Positions 43,047-51,888 are shown, counted from the stretch's first letter. The stretch: DNA of 64,000 nt from CAMDHY01 sp046156265 (GCF_046156265.1 NZ_JAWDIR010000001.1:1-64000); one strand, 5' to 3'. Notes: a model not told the origin generated them from the sequence alone. Numbers and translations: made by a program.

Positions 43047-43772
43047 TCACGACGACGGGCCGAGGCTGCGGATGGCCTGCGCCAGCACATCCTCGCCTTC
43101 GCGGATGGCCGAGGCGGCGCTGTCGAAGGTCCGCGAGATCGTGATGAGCTTCGTCATCTCCATCACCGGATCGACGTTGGCGCCCTCCAGGAAGCCCTGG
43201 CGGACACCCTGCGCGGCGAGATCTTCCACCGGTAGGGCCGCCTCGCTGGACATGACCGCCGTCTCCCCGTAGCGCTGGAGACGGGTCGTATCCGGCAGGT
43301 TGAAGAGCCCCAGCGCGCCGACCTGAATGGTCCCCTGCACGATCGAGCCGTCGGCGCCGATGTGGACCGGGCCGCCGTTCGGATCGAGGGCGATCGGCGC
43401 GCCGCCGGCGTCGAGTATCGGCTTGCCGTCCACCGAGACGAGATCGCCCGCCTCGGTCATCTGCAGCCGACCGTCACGCGTGTAGGCGACGCCGTCCGGG
43501 GTCGAGACGCTCAGCCAGGCGTCGCCAGAGACGGCGACGTCGAGCGGGTTGCCCGTCGGTGCCACGCTGCCGGCCCGGCGGGAAATGTAGCTCTCGCCGC
43601 TGTCAGCGTAGGATACCTCGCGCGACCCCATCTTCGACAACACGGTCTCGAAGCGGACCTCCTCGGCCCTGAAACCAGCGGTGTTGAGGTTCGCGACGTT
43701 GTTGGCGACCGTTTCCATCCGGCGCTGCAGCGCCATCTGCGCCGACAGCGCGACGTAGATGCTGGACGTCAT
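43047..43772 (-). CDS. flgF: FlgF proximal rod protein
   Basis: A 241-residue rod protein with the hook/rod N-terminal signature (M-E-T-V-A-N-N-V-A-N-L-N-T-A-G-F), a G-D-A-W-L-S-V segment, and the C-terminal helix M-T-K-L-I-T-I-S-R-T-F-D. Length and G-N-P-L-D-V-A-V pattern separate it from FlgG (51100). Its ATG overlaps the stop of the DUF1217 gene as TGATG. Confidence 0.92.
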   Translation of the reverse strand: MTSSIYVALSAQMALQRRMETVANNVANLNTAGFRAEEVRFETVLSKMGSREVSYADSGESYISRRAGSVAPTGNPLDVAVSGDAWLSVSTPDGVAYTRDGRLQMTEAGDLVSVDGKPILDAGGAPIALDPNGGPVHIGADGSIVQGTIQVGALGLFNLPDTTRLQRYGETAVMSSEAALPVEDLAAQGVRQGFLEGANVDPVMEMTKLITISRTFDSAASAIREGEDVLAQAIRSLGPSS

Positions 43773-44551
43773 CAGTAGCCACCGCGTTTCAGGTTCTGCA
43801 GGGACATCACCAGGTCGAGGCCGACCGAGGGCGCCGAGGACGTCTCGAAGAGCATCAGCAGCGGTGAGGTGTTGGTGGAACTCGCCGCATCCCAGAGCGC
43901 GGTGAAGCGCGTCAGCAGCTTCTCCACTTCCTTCGGATCCTGGAGCGAGGCGATGTCGAGGCGGGCCTCGATGGCCGCGGCCTGCCTGTCGATGTTGGCC
44001 GCCTTCATCTCGTCGGGGAAGCCGAGCGCGGTGAAGACGACCTCCTGGATGGCCTCGTCGGCGAGGATGCCGTAGGCCGACGTCACCGATGCGGCACTGC
44101 GCTGGAAGTAGAGTGCGAGCCGGACACCCTCGTTCTCCTCGCCCGCCGACACCTCGAGGGACTGGCGCACATAGCGGTCGACGACGCCCTGCCGGACCGC
44201 GCTGCCTTCGACGGCGGAGCTGCCCTTGCCCTCGAAATTGAACATGGTGGCGAACTGGGTGAAGCGATCGTCCGACAGCCGCTTCACGAAGGCGTCGTCG
44301 GCGGAGATGCCTTCCGTCAGCACCTTGCGCATGTACGCCTTCGCGTACGACATCTCCTCGAGGCCAAACGCCTTCATGGCGAACTTGAAGAGACGCGTGT
44401 CGTCGAGGAAGTCGTCGATGGTTTCGACCTTCCCGATGTTCTCGAGATAGTAGTCGCTCTCCAGCGCGACCTGCCGCTCGGACGCCTTCAGCGTCAAGGA
44501 CCGGTCGAGATCACGCGTGATCAGTTTGTAGCTTGTGTATGTCGAGAGCAT
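43772..44551 (-). CDS. DUF1217 flagellar-cluster protein
   Basis: A 259-residue protein of the DUF1217 family, which occurs mainly in rhizobial flagellar regions. It is largely helical with V-E-T-I-D-D-F-L-D-D-T-R-L-F near residue 45 and a flagellin/rod-like C-terminus L-V-M-S-L-Q-N-L-K-R-G-G-Y. No signal peptide. Its role is not established; the C-terminal helix and flgF coupling suggest a structural or assembly role. ATG 44551 is used because the upstream extension is low quality. It heads the minus-strand block, divergent from motA. Confidence 0.85.
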   Translation of the reverse strand: MLSTYTSYKLITRDLDRSLTLKASERQVALESDYYLENIGKVETIDDFLDDTRLFKFAMKAFGLEEMSYAKAYMRKVLTEGISADDAFVKRLSDDRFTQFATMFNFEGKGSSAVEGSAVRQGVVDRYVRQSLEVSAGEENEGVRLALYFQRSAASVTSAYGILADEAIQEVVFTALGFPDEMKAANIDRQAAAIEARLDIASLQDPKEVEKLLTRFTALWDAASSTNTSPLLMLFETSSAPSVGLDLVMSLQNLKRGGY

Positions 44552-44689
44552 CGTGGCCACCCGGTTTCCCGATGACCGTCGCCCCCCTGCCTTGCGCCAG
44601 CCTTGCAGCACCGCCGTGACGGGGATTCAGCCTCGCGCAAGCAACGCCACCTAAGCCTCCGGGCCAAGTTCTGGCGAAGGAGAGCGCTG

Positions 44690-45577
44690 GTGGGAATTCT
44701 GATCGGACTGGTCGTCGGGCTCGCCTCGATGCTCGGTGGCTTCATGGCGATGGGCGGCAAGATCGGTGTGATCTGGCAGCCGTGGGAATATGTCATCATC
44801 CTCGGCATCGCCCTCGGCACCTTCATCATCGCCAACCCGATGTCGACGATCAAGGACTCCGGCAAGGCGATCATGGAGGCGGTGTCCAATTCCGTTCCGA
44901 AGCGGGAAGACAACCTAGCGCTGCTCGGTCTCCTCTACACACTGATGCGCGAACTGCGCAGCCGGCCCCGCAACGAGGTCGAGGCGCACATCGACGATCC
45001 GGAAAACTCCGAGATCTTCAAGCACTACCCGAAGATCCAGAAGGACAAGTACCTGACGCAGTTCGTCTGCGACTACGTGCGGCTGATCATCATCGGCAAC
45101 GCTCGCTCTCACGAGATCGAGGGGCTGATGGAGCAGGAGATCAGCACCGTCAAGAAGTACAAGACGAAGCCCTACAGCGCACTGTCGACGGTCGCCGAGG
45201 CGATGCCGGCGATCGGCATCTGCGCCGCGGTGCTCGGCATCGTCAAGGCGATGGGCGCCATCGACCAGTCCCCGGAGATCCTCGGGCATTACATCGGCTC
45301 GGCACTGATCGGCACCTTCATCGGCATCTTCGCCTCCTACGCGATGCTGTCGCCGCTCGCCGCGAAGGTGAAGCTGACGCGGGAGAAGCAGTGCCAGCCC
45401 TATGTCATCGTGAAGCAGACGCTGATCGCCTACATGAACGGCGCGCTGCCCCAGATCGCTCTCGAGCACGGTCGCAAGACGATCTCCGCCAGCGATCGTC
45501 CGACCATCGACGAGGTCGAGAACGACGCGATCACCAACACGCCCGGTTCCGGCGCGGCCCTGAAGCAGGCGGCCTGA
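44690..45577 (+). CDS. motA: MotA stator protein
   Basis: A 295-residue stator subunit with four membrane helices: about 2-20, 29-50, and a pair near 170-225 (V-L-G-I-V-K-A-M-G, then G-T-F-I-G-I-F-A-S-Y), separated by a large charged cytoplasmic loop that touches FliG. With MotB it forms the proton channel. The start is GTG 44690, seven bases after AAGGAG, which puts the G-I-L-I-G-L-V helix at the N-terminus as in relatives; the longer ATG frame adds 29 Arg-rich residues. Confidence 0.93.
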   Translation: MGILIGLVVGLASMLGGFMAMGGKIGVIWQPWEYVIILGIALGTFIIANPMSTIKDSGKAIMEAVSNSVPKREDNLALLGLLYTLMRELRSRPRNEVEAHIDDPENSEIFKHYPKIQKDKYLTQFVCDYVRLIIIGNARSHEIEGLMEQEISTVKKYKTKPYSALSTVAEAMPAIGICAAVLGIVKAMGAIDQSPEILGHYIGSALIGTFIGIFASYAMLSPLAAKVKLTREKQCQPYVIVKQTLIAYMNGALPQIALEHGRKTISASDRPTIDEVENDAITNTPGSGAALKQAA

Positions 45578-45578
45578 T

Positions 45579-46514
45579 ATGAGCGCTCCAGCCACCACCG
45601 GTCGCGGCGACATCCGCGACATGCTCCTCGACGCCGCCGGTCTGTCGCTCGACCGGCTGCCGATGCTCCACGTCATCTTCGATCGCCTCGCGACGACCTG
45701 TGCCGACGGGATGCGCACCCTCGCCGCGTCGCAGTGCTACTACTCGCTCAGCAACGTCGAGAGCGCCCGCGTCGGCGATGTCCTAGACGCCTACGAAGGG
45801 ACGGCCCTGGCGGCCGTGTTCCACGCCCCGGGCTGGGATTCCCACGTCATCGTCGGCTTCGACCGCGACTTCATCTTCACGATGGTCGAGGTCCTGCTCG
45901 GCGCCGACGGTTCCGAGCCGCCGGTGGAGGACGAGCGCAACTTCTCCAGCATCGAGGTCCGACTGGCGCAGTCTCTTTCGGAACTGGTCGGCAAGGCGCT
46001 GCAATCCTCGTTCTCAATGGTCTCCACGACCCAGTTCAAGCTCGAGCGCCTCGAAAGCCGCATGGATTTTGCCGTCATCGGGCGGCGCAACAACCTCGCG
46101 GTGGTGGCGAAGTTCCTGCTGCAGGCGATCAACCGCGGCGGCGAGATGTTCGTCATCATTCCGCAGTCGGCCCTGACGCCGATGCGCCAGACGCTGTCGC
46201 GCGTCATCACGGGCGACTCGTCCTCCCGCGACCCCGCCTGGATGAAGCAGATCCGCAGCGAGGTGCACCGCACCGAGGTGACCCTGCGCGCCGTGCTCGA
46301 GGAGCGAAGCTATCCGCTTGGCGAGATCGCTGACTTCACCGTCGGCCAGGTCCTGATGCTGCAGGCCACGCCGCGGTCGCGCGTGAAACTGGAGGGCAGC
46401 GACCAGCCGCTGTTCTGGTGTCACCTCGGACAGGCAGACGGCACATACGTCCTGCGCGTGGATGAAGTCGTGGACCAGGAAAAGGAATTCATCGATGACA
46501 TCCTACCTGTCTGA
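45579..46514 (+). CDS. fliM: FliM flagellar switch protein (divergent N-terminus)
   Basis: A 311-residue C-ring protein. The middle CheC-like domain and C-terminal SpoA domain (L-G-E-I-A-D-F-T-V-G-Q-V-L from about residue 247) identify it. The N-terminal CheY-binding peptide of enteric FliM (L-S-Q-x-E-I-D-x-L-L) is not present; residues 11-20 read D-I-R-D-M-L-L-D-A-A. Rhizobial FliM proteins are known to diverge. It starts one base after the motA stop. Confidence 0.9.
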   Translation: MSAPATTGRGDIRDMLLDAAGLSLDRLPMLHVIFDRLATTCADGMRTLAASQCYYSLSNVESARVGDVLDAYEGTALAAVFHAPGWDSHVIVGFDRDFIFTMVEVLLGADGSEPPVEDERNFSSIEVRLAQSLSELVGKALQSSFSMVSTTQFKLERLESRMDFAVIGRRNNLAVVAKFLLQAINRGGEMFVIIPQSALTPMRQTLSRVITGDSSSRDPAWMKQIRSEVHRTEVTLRAVLEERSYPLGEIADFTVGQVLMLQATPRSRVKLEGSDQPLFWCHLGQADGTYVLRVDEVVDQEKEFIDDILPV

Positions 46515-46800
46515 AACTGCTCTTCTGGCGGCGCTGGTCGTCACCTGCATCTGCGTGGTCGCCATGTACATGCGGCTGCGGCGGCTCGACCGGCATCAGG
46601 CCGAGTATGAGCGAACCTTCGCCCGGACTTCCGACGCGCTCGACGCCACCCGCATCGAACTGGCGCGGTTCCGCCAGGACGGCCGTGACCTCACGGTGGC
46701 GCTCGAGGAGCGCATCGCCGAGGCACAGGCGCTGCTCAATGCCCTCGACCAGCGGGTCGGCGAGCGTGACACGCGCCCCCTTCACCGCCAGGCGAACTGA
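46495..46800 (+). CDS. Small membrane-anchored coiled-coil protein between fliM and fliN
   Basis: A 101-residue protein whose start overlaps the last 20 bases of fliM. One N-terminal hydrophobic helix (about 7-27, with a C-I-C-V-V-A-M core) is followed by a charged coiled coil (about 30-88) rich in Arg, Glu and Leu, and a basic tail. No family is recognised. Position inside the switch operon (fliM-here-fliN-fliG) suggests a motor- or C-ring-linked role, but nothing more can be said. Confidence 0.75.
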   Translation: MTSYLSETALLAALVVTCICVVAMYMRLRRLDRHQAEYERTFARTSDALDATRIELARFRQDGRDLTVALEERIAEAQALLNALDQRVGERDTRPLHRQAN

Positions 46801-46848
46801 CCGCCGCTCGCCCGCCTAAGCCGCAACCCGACCCTCTGAGAGGACACC

Positions 46849-47220
46849 ATGTCGATCACGAACGACGGCAAGTCGCCCGCCGCCATCAGTCACGACGACG
46901 CACTCTTCGCCCGCGGTGGCGCCGAGGGCAACGACCAGGCGTGGAACTTCGGCGGCGCCCGCAACATCGACTCGATCCTGCGCATCCCCGTGCTCATGCA
47001 GGTGGTGCTCGGTTCGGCGACGATGCCGGTCGCCAACCTGATGAAGCTCGGCCGCGGCGCCACGGTGCCGCTCGACCACCGCGTCGGCGAGCCGGTCGAC
47101 ATCGTCGTCAACGGCCGCGTCATCGCCCGCGGCGAAGTCGTCGTCGTCGAGGACGACAACTCCCGCTTCGGCGTGTCGCTGACCGAGATTGTCGGCCCGG
47201 CCGGCGCCGACGGGGCCTGA
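46849..47220 (+). CDS. fliN: FliN flagellar switch protein
   Basis: A 123-residue protein consisting of a 40-residue flexible N-terminus and a SpoA domain (about 45-118): R-I-P-V-L-M-Q-V-V-L-G, then L-G-R-G-A-T-V-P-L-D and N-G-R-V-I-A-R-G-E-V-V. It forms the lower C-ring with FliM and contacts the FliH-FliI export complex. fliG follows after 14 bases. Confidence 0.93.
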   Translation: MSITNDGKSPAAISHDDALFARGGAEGNDQAWNFGGARNIDSILRIPVLMQVVLGSATMPVANLMKLGRGATVPLDHRVGEPVDIVVNGRVIARGEVVVVEDDNSRFGVSLTEIVGPAGADGA

Positions 47221-47234
47221 CGGAGCACACCCCG

Positions 47235-48257
47235 ATGGCAACGGCCACCGCCAAATCCGTGCGCCCGATGCGCGGCCCCGACAAGGCGGCCGCGCTGCTG
47301 ATGGCGATGGGCAATCCGCTGGCAGCGCGTGTGATGGCGCATTTCGAGCCGGAGGACATCCGGATCGTGACGCGCTCGCTCGCCGAGCTGCGACCGGTGG
47401 CCCCTGCCCAGCTCGAGACGATCGTCGAGGACTTCGCGACCCAGTTCGGCATCGGCGCGAATCTCGTCGGCACGGCGAGCGACGTCGAGAAGATGCTGGC
47501 GGGCGTCCTGCCGCCCGACCAGGTCAGCGAGATCATGGCCGACGTGCTCGGCAATGCCAACGCCTCGATCTGGGACCGGATGTCGGCGGTCTCGGAGGCC
47601 GCCCTCGCCGCCTATGTGATCAAGGAGCATCCGCAGACGGCCGCGCTCATCCTGTCGAAGGTGAAGCCATCGGCCGCCGCCAAGGTGATGAGCCAGATGA
47701 ACTCCGAGCTTCGCAACGACATCATGCGCCGCATGCTGACGTTCAAGCCAGTCGTCGAGGAGACGATGCGGATCATCGAGCGAACGATCCACGAAGATTT
47801 CATGATGAACTTCTCGCGCACCGTAGGCACCGATACCCATGCGCGGATGGCCGACATCATCAACAAGATGGAACGCGAGCACATGGACAATGTGCTGAAC
47901 AGCCTCGCGGAGACGCGGCCGAAGTCGGCCGAAATCCTCAAGGGGCTGCTGTTCACGTTCGATGACATCATCAAACTGGCTCCGAAAGCCCGCACGACAC
48001 TGTTCGACAAGGTGCCGAACGACAAGGTCGTGCTCGCGCTGAAGGGCACCGAACAGGACTTCCGCGACACCATCCTGCAGTCGCTCGCCTCGCGCGTGCG
48101 CCGGATGGTCGAGCAGGAACTGACGAGCGGCGAGCCGTCGTCGCAGCGCGACGTGCTCGACGCACGACGGATCATCACCGATCTGGCGCTCGAGATGGCC
48201 GGACGAGGTGAGATCGAGCTCGGCGCCGACGGCGACGACGAAGGCTTCCTGAGCTAG
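47235..48257 (+). CDS. fliG: FliG flagellar switch protein
   Basis: A 340-residue rotor protein. The N-terminal domain (G-P-D-K-A-A-A-L-L-M-A-M-G) binds FliF, the middle E-H-P-Q-T-A-A-L-I-L-S motif (about 125-135) binds FliM, and the C-terminal domain with F-D-D-I and the torque helix (D-K-V-V-L-A-L-K-G-T, later R-R-M-V-E-Q-E-L) contacts MotA. ATG 47235 gives the normal N-terminus. Confidence 0.95.
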   Translation: MATATAKSVRPMRGPDKAAALLMAMGNPLAARVMAHFEPEDIRIVTRSLAELRPVAPAQLETIVEDFATQFGIGANLVGTASDVEKMLAGVLPPDQVSEIMADVLGNANASIWDRMSAVSEAALAAYVIKEHPQTAALILSKVKPSAAAKVMSQMNSELRNDIMRRMLTFKPVVEETMRIIERTIHEDFMMNFSRTVGTDTHARMADIINKMEREHMDNVLNSLAETRPKSAEILKGLLFTFDDIIKLAPKARTTLFDKVPNDKVVLALKGTEQDFRDTILQSLASRVRRMVEQELTSGEPSSQRDVLDARRIITDLALEMAGRGEIELGADGDDEGFLS

Positions 48258-48269
48258 ATCGGAGCACGC

Positions 48270-49343
48270 GTGAGCGAGGACGCCGACAAAGACAGCAAAA
48301 CCGAGGAGGCGACCGAGAAGAAGGTCTCCGACGCGATCGAAAAGGGCAACATCCCGCTCTCCCGCGAGATGACCGTCTTCGTCTCGCTCATCGGGATCCT
48401 CGTGACGCTGGCGTTTCTCGTCAGCGAGCGGTTGCCACCGATGATCGCCAGCCTCGCCCGCCTGATCGACGACGCCGGCGGCTACAGCCTCGCCGACTCG
48501 TCGTCGGCGACGGTGCTGGGCGTCGATGTCGCCCGCGCGGTGGCCGTCTTCCTCATCCCCATCGCGGTCGTCCTCGCGGTGCTGGGCGTCGTCGGATCCG
48601 TCGCTCAGCATCCCCCGAAGATGGTGCTCGAGCGCATCCGGCCACAGTGGAGCCGTGTCTCACCGGTCTCCGGACTGAAGCGCATCTTCGGCGTCCAGGG
48701 GTTCGCCGAGTTCTTGCGCTCTCTCACCAAATTCGCGGCGGTCGGGCTCGCTTGCGTCGTCCTGCTGCAGAGCGAACTGCGGCGGCTGATCAACGCCATG
48801 TACACCGACCCGACGCTACTGCCGGCCGAGATCCTCGCGATGTCGACGCGGCTCGTCGCGACGGTTTGCGCGGCGACGATCGTCCTCGTCGCCGCCGACC
48901 TCGTCTGGTCGCGGTTCAAGTGGCGCAGGGATCTGCGCATGTCGCGCCAGGACATCAAGGACGAGATGAAGCAGATGGATGGCGATCCGCTCGTCAAGGC
49001 GCGGATGCGTTCCATCGCGAAGGACAGGGCCCGGCGCCGCATGTTGACGGGGGTGCCGCGCGCCACGCTGGTGATCGCCAACCCGACACACTACGCGATC
49101 GCCCTGCGCTACGAGCGCGAGGCCGGCGGGGCACCAATGGTCGTTGCCAAGGGAACTGACCTCGTCGCCCTGAAGATCCGCGAAATCGCCACCGCCAATG
49201 ACATTCCCGTCGTCGAAGACCGCCAACTCGCCCGCGCCATGTATGACGCGGTCGAGGTTGATCAGTGGATTCCGCCTGAGTTCTATCACGCAGTCGCACG
49301 TGTCCTTTATTTTATTTATGCGAGAGAAGGCCATGGAAAATAA
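48270..49343 (+). CDS. flhB: FlhB flagellar export switch protein
   Basis: A 357-residue export component. The start is GTG 48270. An N-terminal D-K-x-S-K-T-E-E-A-T-E-K-K motif precedes four membrane helices (about 35-210). The cytoplasmic domain has the self-cleavage site N271-P-T-H274, where cutting changes export from rod/hook to filament substrates with FliK. The end overlaps the next gene by 11 bases. Confidence 0.95.
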   Translation: MSEDADKDSKTEEATEKKVSDAIEKGNIPLSREMTVFVSLIGILVTLAFLVSERLPPMIASLARLIDDAGGYSLADSSSATVLGVDVARAVAVFLIPIAVVLAVLGVVGSVAQHPPKMVLERIRPQWSRVSPVSGLKRIFGVQGFAEFLRSLTKFAAVGLACVVLLQSELRRLINAMYTDPTLLPAEILAMSTRLVATVCAATIVLVAADLVWSRFKWRRDLRMSRQDIKDEMKQMDGDPLVKARMRSIAKDRARRRMLTGVPRATLVIANPTHYAIALRYEREAGGAPMVVAKGTDLVALKIREIATANDIPVVEDRQLARAMYDAVEVDQWIPPEFYHAVARVLYFIYAREGHGK

Positions 49344-49848
49344 ATCCAGCCGGTACCTATCGAATTTCGCAGGATCGGGAGATGGCGATCGACGCTCCTT
49401 CGAGAGGCTGCTGGCGGATGTCCTGAAGCCGTTCATCCGCGAGCTACTGCTCGTCGATGCCGCGACGCTGATCGGCTATGCGCTGTCCGAGGACTGCTCC
49501 AATTTCGAGGACATCATCGCCTCGTGCGGTGAATCGATCGCTACACCGGCACTGCTGCGCTATGGCGGCTGCGTGGCGGTGACGTGCGAGTGGGGCTCCG
49601 CCCCCGCGGTGGCGATCGAACTCGAACTGCACCACACCGCCCTGACCACCTTCTTCCAGGTCGTGCTGGCGTCCGACTCGGTCGAGATCCAGCTGCATGG
49701 TCTGATTTTTCCCGGTCCGGCTCCGACACCGGCCGAGGCCTGGCGGCAATACCGCGCTGCATTGTCGAAAACGCCACAAGCGACGAGCGAGACCGCGGCG
49801 CAAGTCCTGAGCGCCATCGCCATCCCGGCCATCCGGCAGATCATGTAG
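49333..49848 (+). CDS. Conserved-looking hypothetical protein of the flagellar operon
   Basis: A 171-residue protein starting inside the end of flhB. The N-terminal 25 residues are flexible; then a helical region (R-S-F-E-R-L-L-A-D-V-L-K-P-F-I-R-E-L-L), two cysteines in the D-C-S-N and A-S-C-G-E contexts, and beta strands. No membrane segment or known domain is recognised. Codon use and tight coupling to flhB argue that it is a real gene, perhaps a cytoplasmic assembly or export factor. A 127-base gap follows before flgB. Confidence 0.75.
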   Translation: MENKSSRYLSNFAGSGDGDRRSFERLLADVLKPFIRELLLVDAATLIGYALSEDCSNFEDIIASCGESIATPALLRYGGCVAVTCEWGSAPAVAIELELHHTALTTFFQVVLASDSVEIQLHGLIFPGPAPTPAEAWRQYRAALSKTPQATSETAAQVLSAIAIPAIRQIM

Positions 49849-49975
49849 CCGCGGAACGACCAGGTTCGCTCCGGTTCCGGGTCACCAATCGGCCCGAGGA
49901 GGCCGCAGGCAGGCACGCCAGCCTCGGGCAAGTTAGCCCCTCTATCTCTCCCTGCTATGGGCAAGGAGAGTTTCG

Positions 49976-50362
49976 TTGGAACCAGTTTACCTCTTCGACC
50001 TGGCGACCCGACATTCGCAGTGGGCCGCGCAGCGGCAAGTCACGATTGCCGGCAACATCGCCAACGCCAATACACCGCGCTTTCAGGCACGTGACATCGA
50101 GCCGTTCTCTGCGTCGCTCGACAAGACCCGTCTCGTCATGACCGCCACGCGCCCGGGTCACCTGAACCCTGCGGCGAACGGGGTCTCGGAGATCGGCTCC
50201 GAACACGCCGAGACCTGGGACGTCACCCACTCCGGCAACTCCGTGCGGATCGACCAGGAACTGATGAAGGCGAACCAGGCGGCCCGCGCCGTTTCCCTCG
50301 ACACCAGCATCATGCGGTCGTTCCACCGCATGCTTCTCACGAGCTTGAGGTCAGGCGGATGA
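49976..50362 (+). CDS. flgB: FlgB proximal rod protein
   Basis: A 128-residue rod protein with the N-terminal Q-V-T-I-A-G-N-I-A-N-A-N-T-P-x-F and C-terminal helix ending I-M-R-S-F-H-R-M-L. The start is TTG 49976, supported by AAGGAGAG at five bases and by family length. A promoter may lie in the preceding 127-base gap. flgC overlaps by four bases. Confidence 0.92.
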   Translation: MEPVYLFDLATRHSQWAAQRQVTIAGNIANANTPRFQARDIEPFSASLDKTRLVMTATRPGHLNPAANGVSEIGSEHAETWDVTHSGNSVRIDQELMKANQAARAVSLDTSIMRSFHRMLLTSLRSGG

Positions 50363-50778
50363 TAGATTCTCTTCAGGCGATCGGCCAGATCGCGGCCGGC
50401 GGTCTCGAGGCGCAGTCGACGCGGCTGCGCATCGTTTCGGAAAACATCGCCAACGCACGCTCCACCGGCAACACCGCGGGGGCCGATCCCTACAGCCGCA
50501 AGACGGTTCTCTTCCAGGCCCAGCTCGATCGTGAGCTCGGCGCCTCCGCGGTTTCCATCAAGGGGCTGTCGACCGACAAGTCGCCGTTCCGCATCGAGTA
50601 CGACCCCGGACATCCGGCCGCCGACGAGAGTGGCAACGTCAAGCTGCCCAACGTCGACATGCTGGTCGAGATGGCTGACATGCGCGAGGCGACGCGGTCC
50701 TACGAGGCGAACCTGCAGATGATGAAGCAGGCGCGCTCGATGATCTCGATGACGATCGACCTTCTGAGGGGCTCGTGA
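50359..50778 (+). CDS. flgC: FlgC proximal rod protein
   Basis: A 139-residue rod protein with L-R-I-V-S-E-N-I-A-N-A-R-S-T, the conserved H-P-A-A-D-E-S-G-N-V-K-L-P-N-V-D segment, and the C-terminal E-A-T-R-S-Y-E-A-N helix. It overlaps flgB by ATGA and fliE by TGATG. It is secreted to form the rod above the MS ring. Confidence 0.93.
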   Translation: MIDSLQAIGQIAAGGLEAQSTRLRIVSENIANARSTGNTAGADPYSRKTVLFQAQLDRELGASAVSIKGLSTDKSPFRIEYDPGHPAADESGNVKLPNVDMLVEMADMREATRSYEANLQMMKQARSMISMTIDLLRGS

Positions 50779-51089
50779 TGATCAATTCGCTTGGTTCCGT
50801 TTCGTCCGTCGATACCTTCACGTCCATTGCGCCGAAGGCGCCCACCGGGGCCGGAGCGGCCGCTGGCGCCTCGCCGGAATTCTCGCAGGTGCTCGCGGAC
50901 GTCGCCACCGATGCGATCGGTACCGTGCGTACCGGAGAGGCGATGGCGATCTCGGGCATCGAAGGCAAGGCATCGATCCAGAGCGTGGTCGCCGCTGTCA
51001 TGGCGGCCGAGCAGACGCTGCAGGCGGCGGTCTCGATCCGCGACAAGGTCGTTTCCGCCTACCAGGAAATCAGCCGGATGGCGATCTGA
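50778..51089 (+). CDS. fliE: FliE MS-ring/rod junction protein
   Basis: A 103-residue protein with a flexible Ala/Gly-rich N-terminus and a C-terminal helical pair typical of FliE (S-I-Q-S-V-V-A-A-V-M-A-A-E-Q-T-L-Q-A-A and R-D-K-V-V-S-A-Y-Q-E-I). ATG 50778 is six bases after GAGGGG and shares TGATG with the flgC stop; GTG 50775 is the alternative. It links the MS ring to the rod. Confidence 0.9.
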   Translation: MINSLGSVSSVDTFTSIAPKAPTGAGAAAGASPEFSQVLADVATDAIGTVRTGEAMAISGIEGKASIQSVVAAVMAAEQTLQAAVSIRDKVVSAYQEISRMAI

Positions 51090-51099
51090 GGGCCAGACC

Positions 51100-51888
51100 A
51101 TGAGAGCACTTGCAATCGCCGCCACCGGCATGAGCGCACAGCAGACCAACGTCGAGGTGATCGCCAATAATATAGCGAACATCAACACCACCGGCTTCAA
51201 GCGAGCGCGAGCCGAATTCTCCGATCTTCTCTACCAGTTCGATCGCGTGCAGGGCGTTCCGAACCGCGGAGGCGAGAGCCCCGTCCCGGAAGGCGTGCGC
51301 GTCGGGCTCGGTGTCCGCACCGTCGGCGTACGCAACCTGCACGTCCAGGGCTCGCTCACCAACACTGGAAATCCGCTTGATCTCGCCATCAACGGGAGCG
51401 GCTGGTTCGAGATCTCCGGCCCGAACGGCGAGGCACTCTACACCCGCGCCGGTTCCTTCAACAAAGGTCCGGACGGTCAGCTCGTGACGATCGACGGCTA
51501 CGCCGTCGAGCCGGCGATCGTGTTCCCCCAGGACACGGTCCAGATCGTCGTCAATGAGTCGGGTGAGATTTACGCAATGCTCCCCAACCAGGCGGACCCT
51601 CAGATGGTCGGCCAGTTGTCGATCGTCTCCTTCGCCAACGACGCCGGCCTGGAGCCGATGGGTGACAACTTGTTCAGAGAGACGGCCTCGTCGGGACAAC
51701 CGTCCGCCGGCGTCGCCGCCCAGGACGGCCTCGGCAAGATCCACCAGGGCTACCTCGAGGCCTCGAACGTCGATCCGATCAAGGAGATCACCGAACTGAT
51801 CTCCGCCCAGCGCGCCTACGAGATGAATTCGAAGGTGATCCAGGCGGCCGACGAGATGGCCGGCACGGTTTCCAAGGGAATCCGATAG
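51100..51888 (+). CDS. flgG: FlgG distal rod protein
   Basis: A 262-residue distal rod protein, the usual length. N-terminal V-I-A-N-N-I-A-N-I-N-T-T-G-F-K-R, G-S-G-W-F-E-I in the centre, and C-terminal E-L-I-S-A-Q-R-A-Y-E-M-N-S-K are all present. ATG 51100 is confirmed by the M-R-A-L start of relatives. flgA begins directly after its stop. Confidence 0.94.
   Translation: MRALAIAATGMSAQQTNVEVIANNIANINTTGFKRARAEFSDLLYQFDRVQGVPNRGGESPVPEGVRVGLGVRTVGVRNLHVQGSLTNTGNPLDLAINGSGWFEISGPNGEALYTRAGSFNKGPDGQLVTIDGYAVEPAIVFPQDTVQIVVNESGEIYAMLPNQADPQMVGQLSIVSFANDAGLEPMGDNLFRETASSGQPSAGVAAQDGLGKIHQGYLEASNVDPIKEITELISAQRAYEMNSKVIQAADEMAGTVSKGIR

Noticed and set aside
44603..44689. 29-residue N-terminal extension of MotA from an upstream ATG
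   Set aside because: The extension is Arg-rich and lacks a ribosome binding site; GTG 44690 has AAGGAG and fits the family N-terminus.
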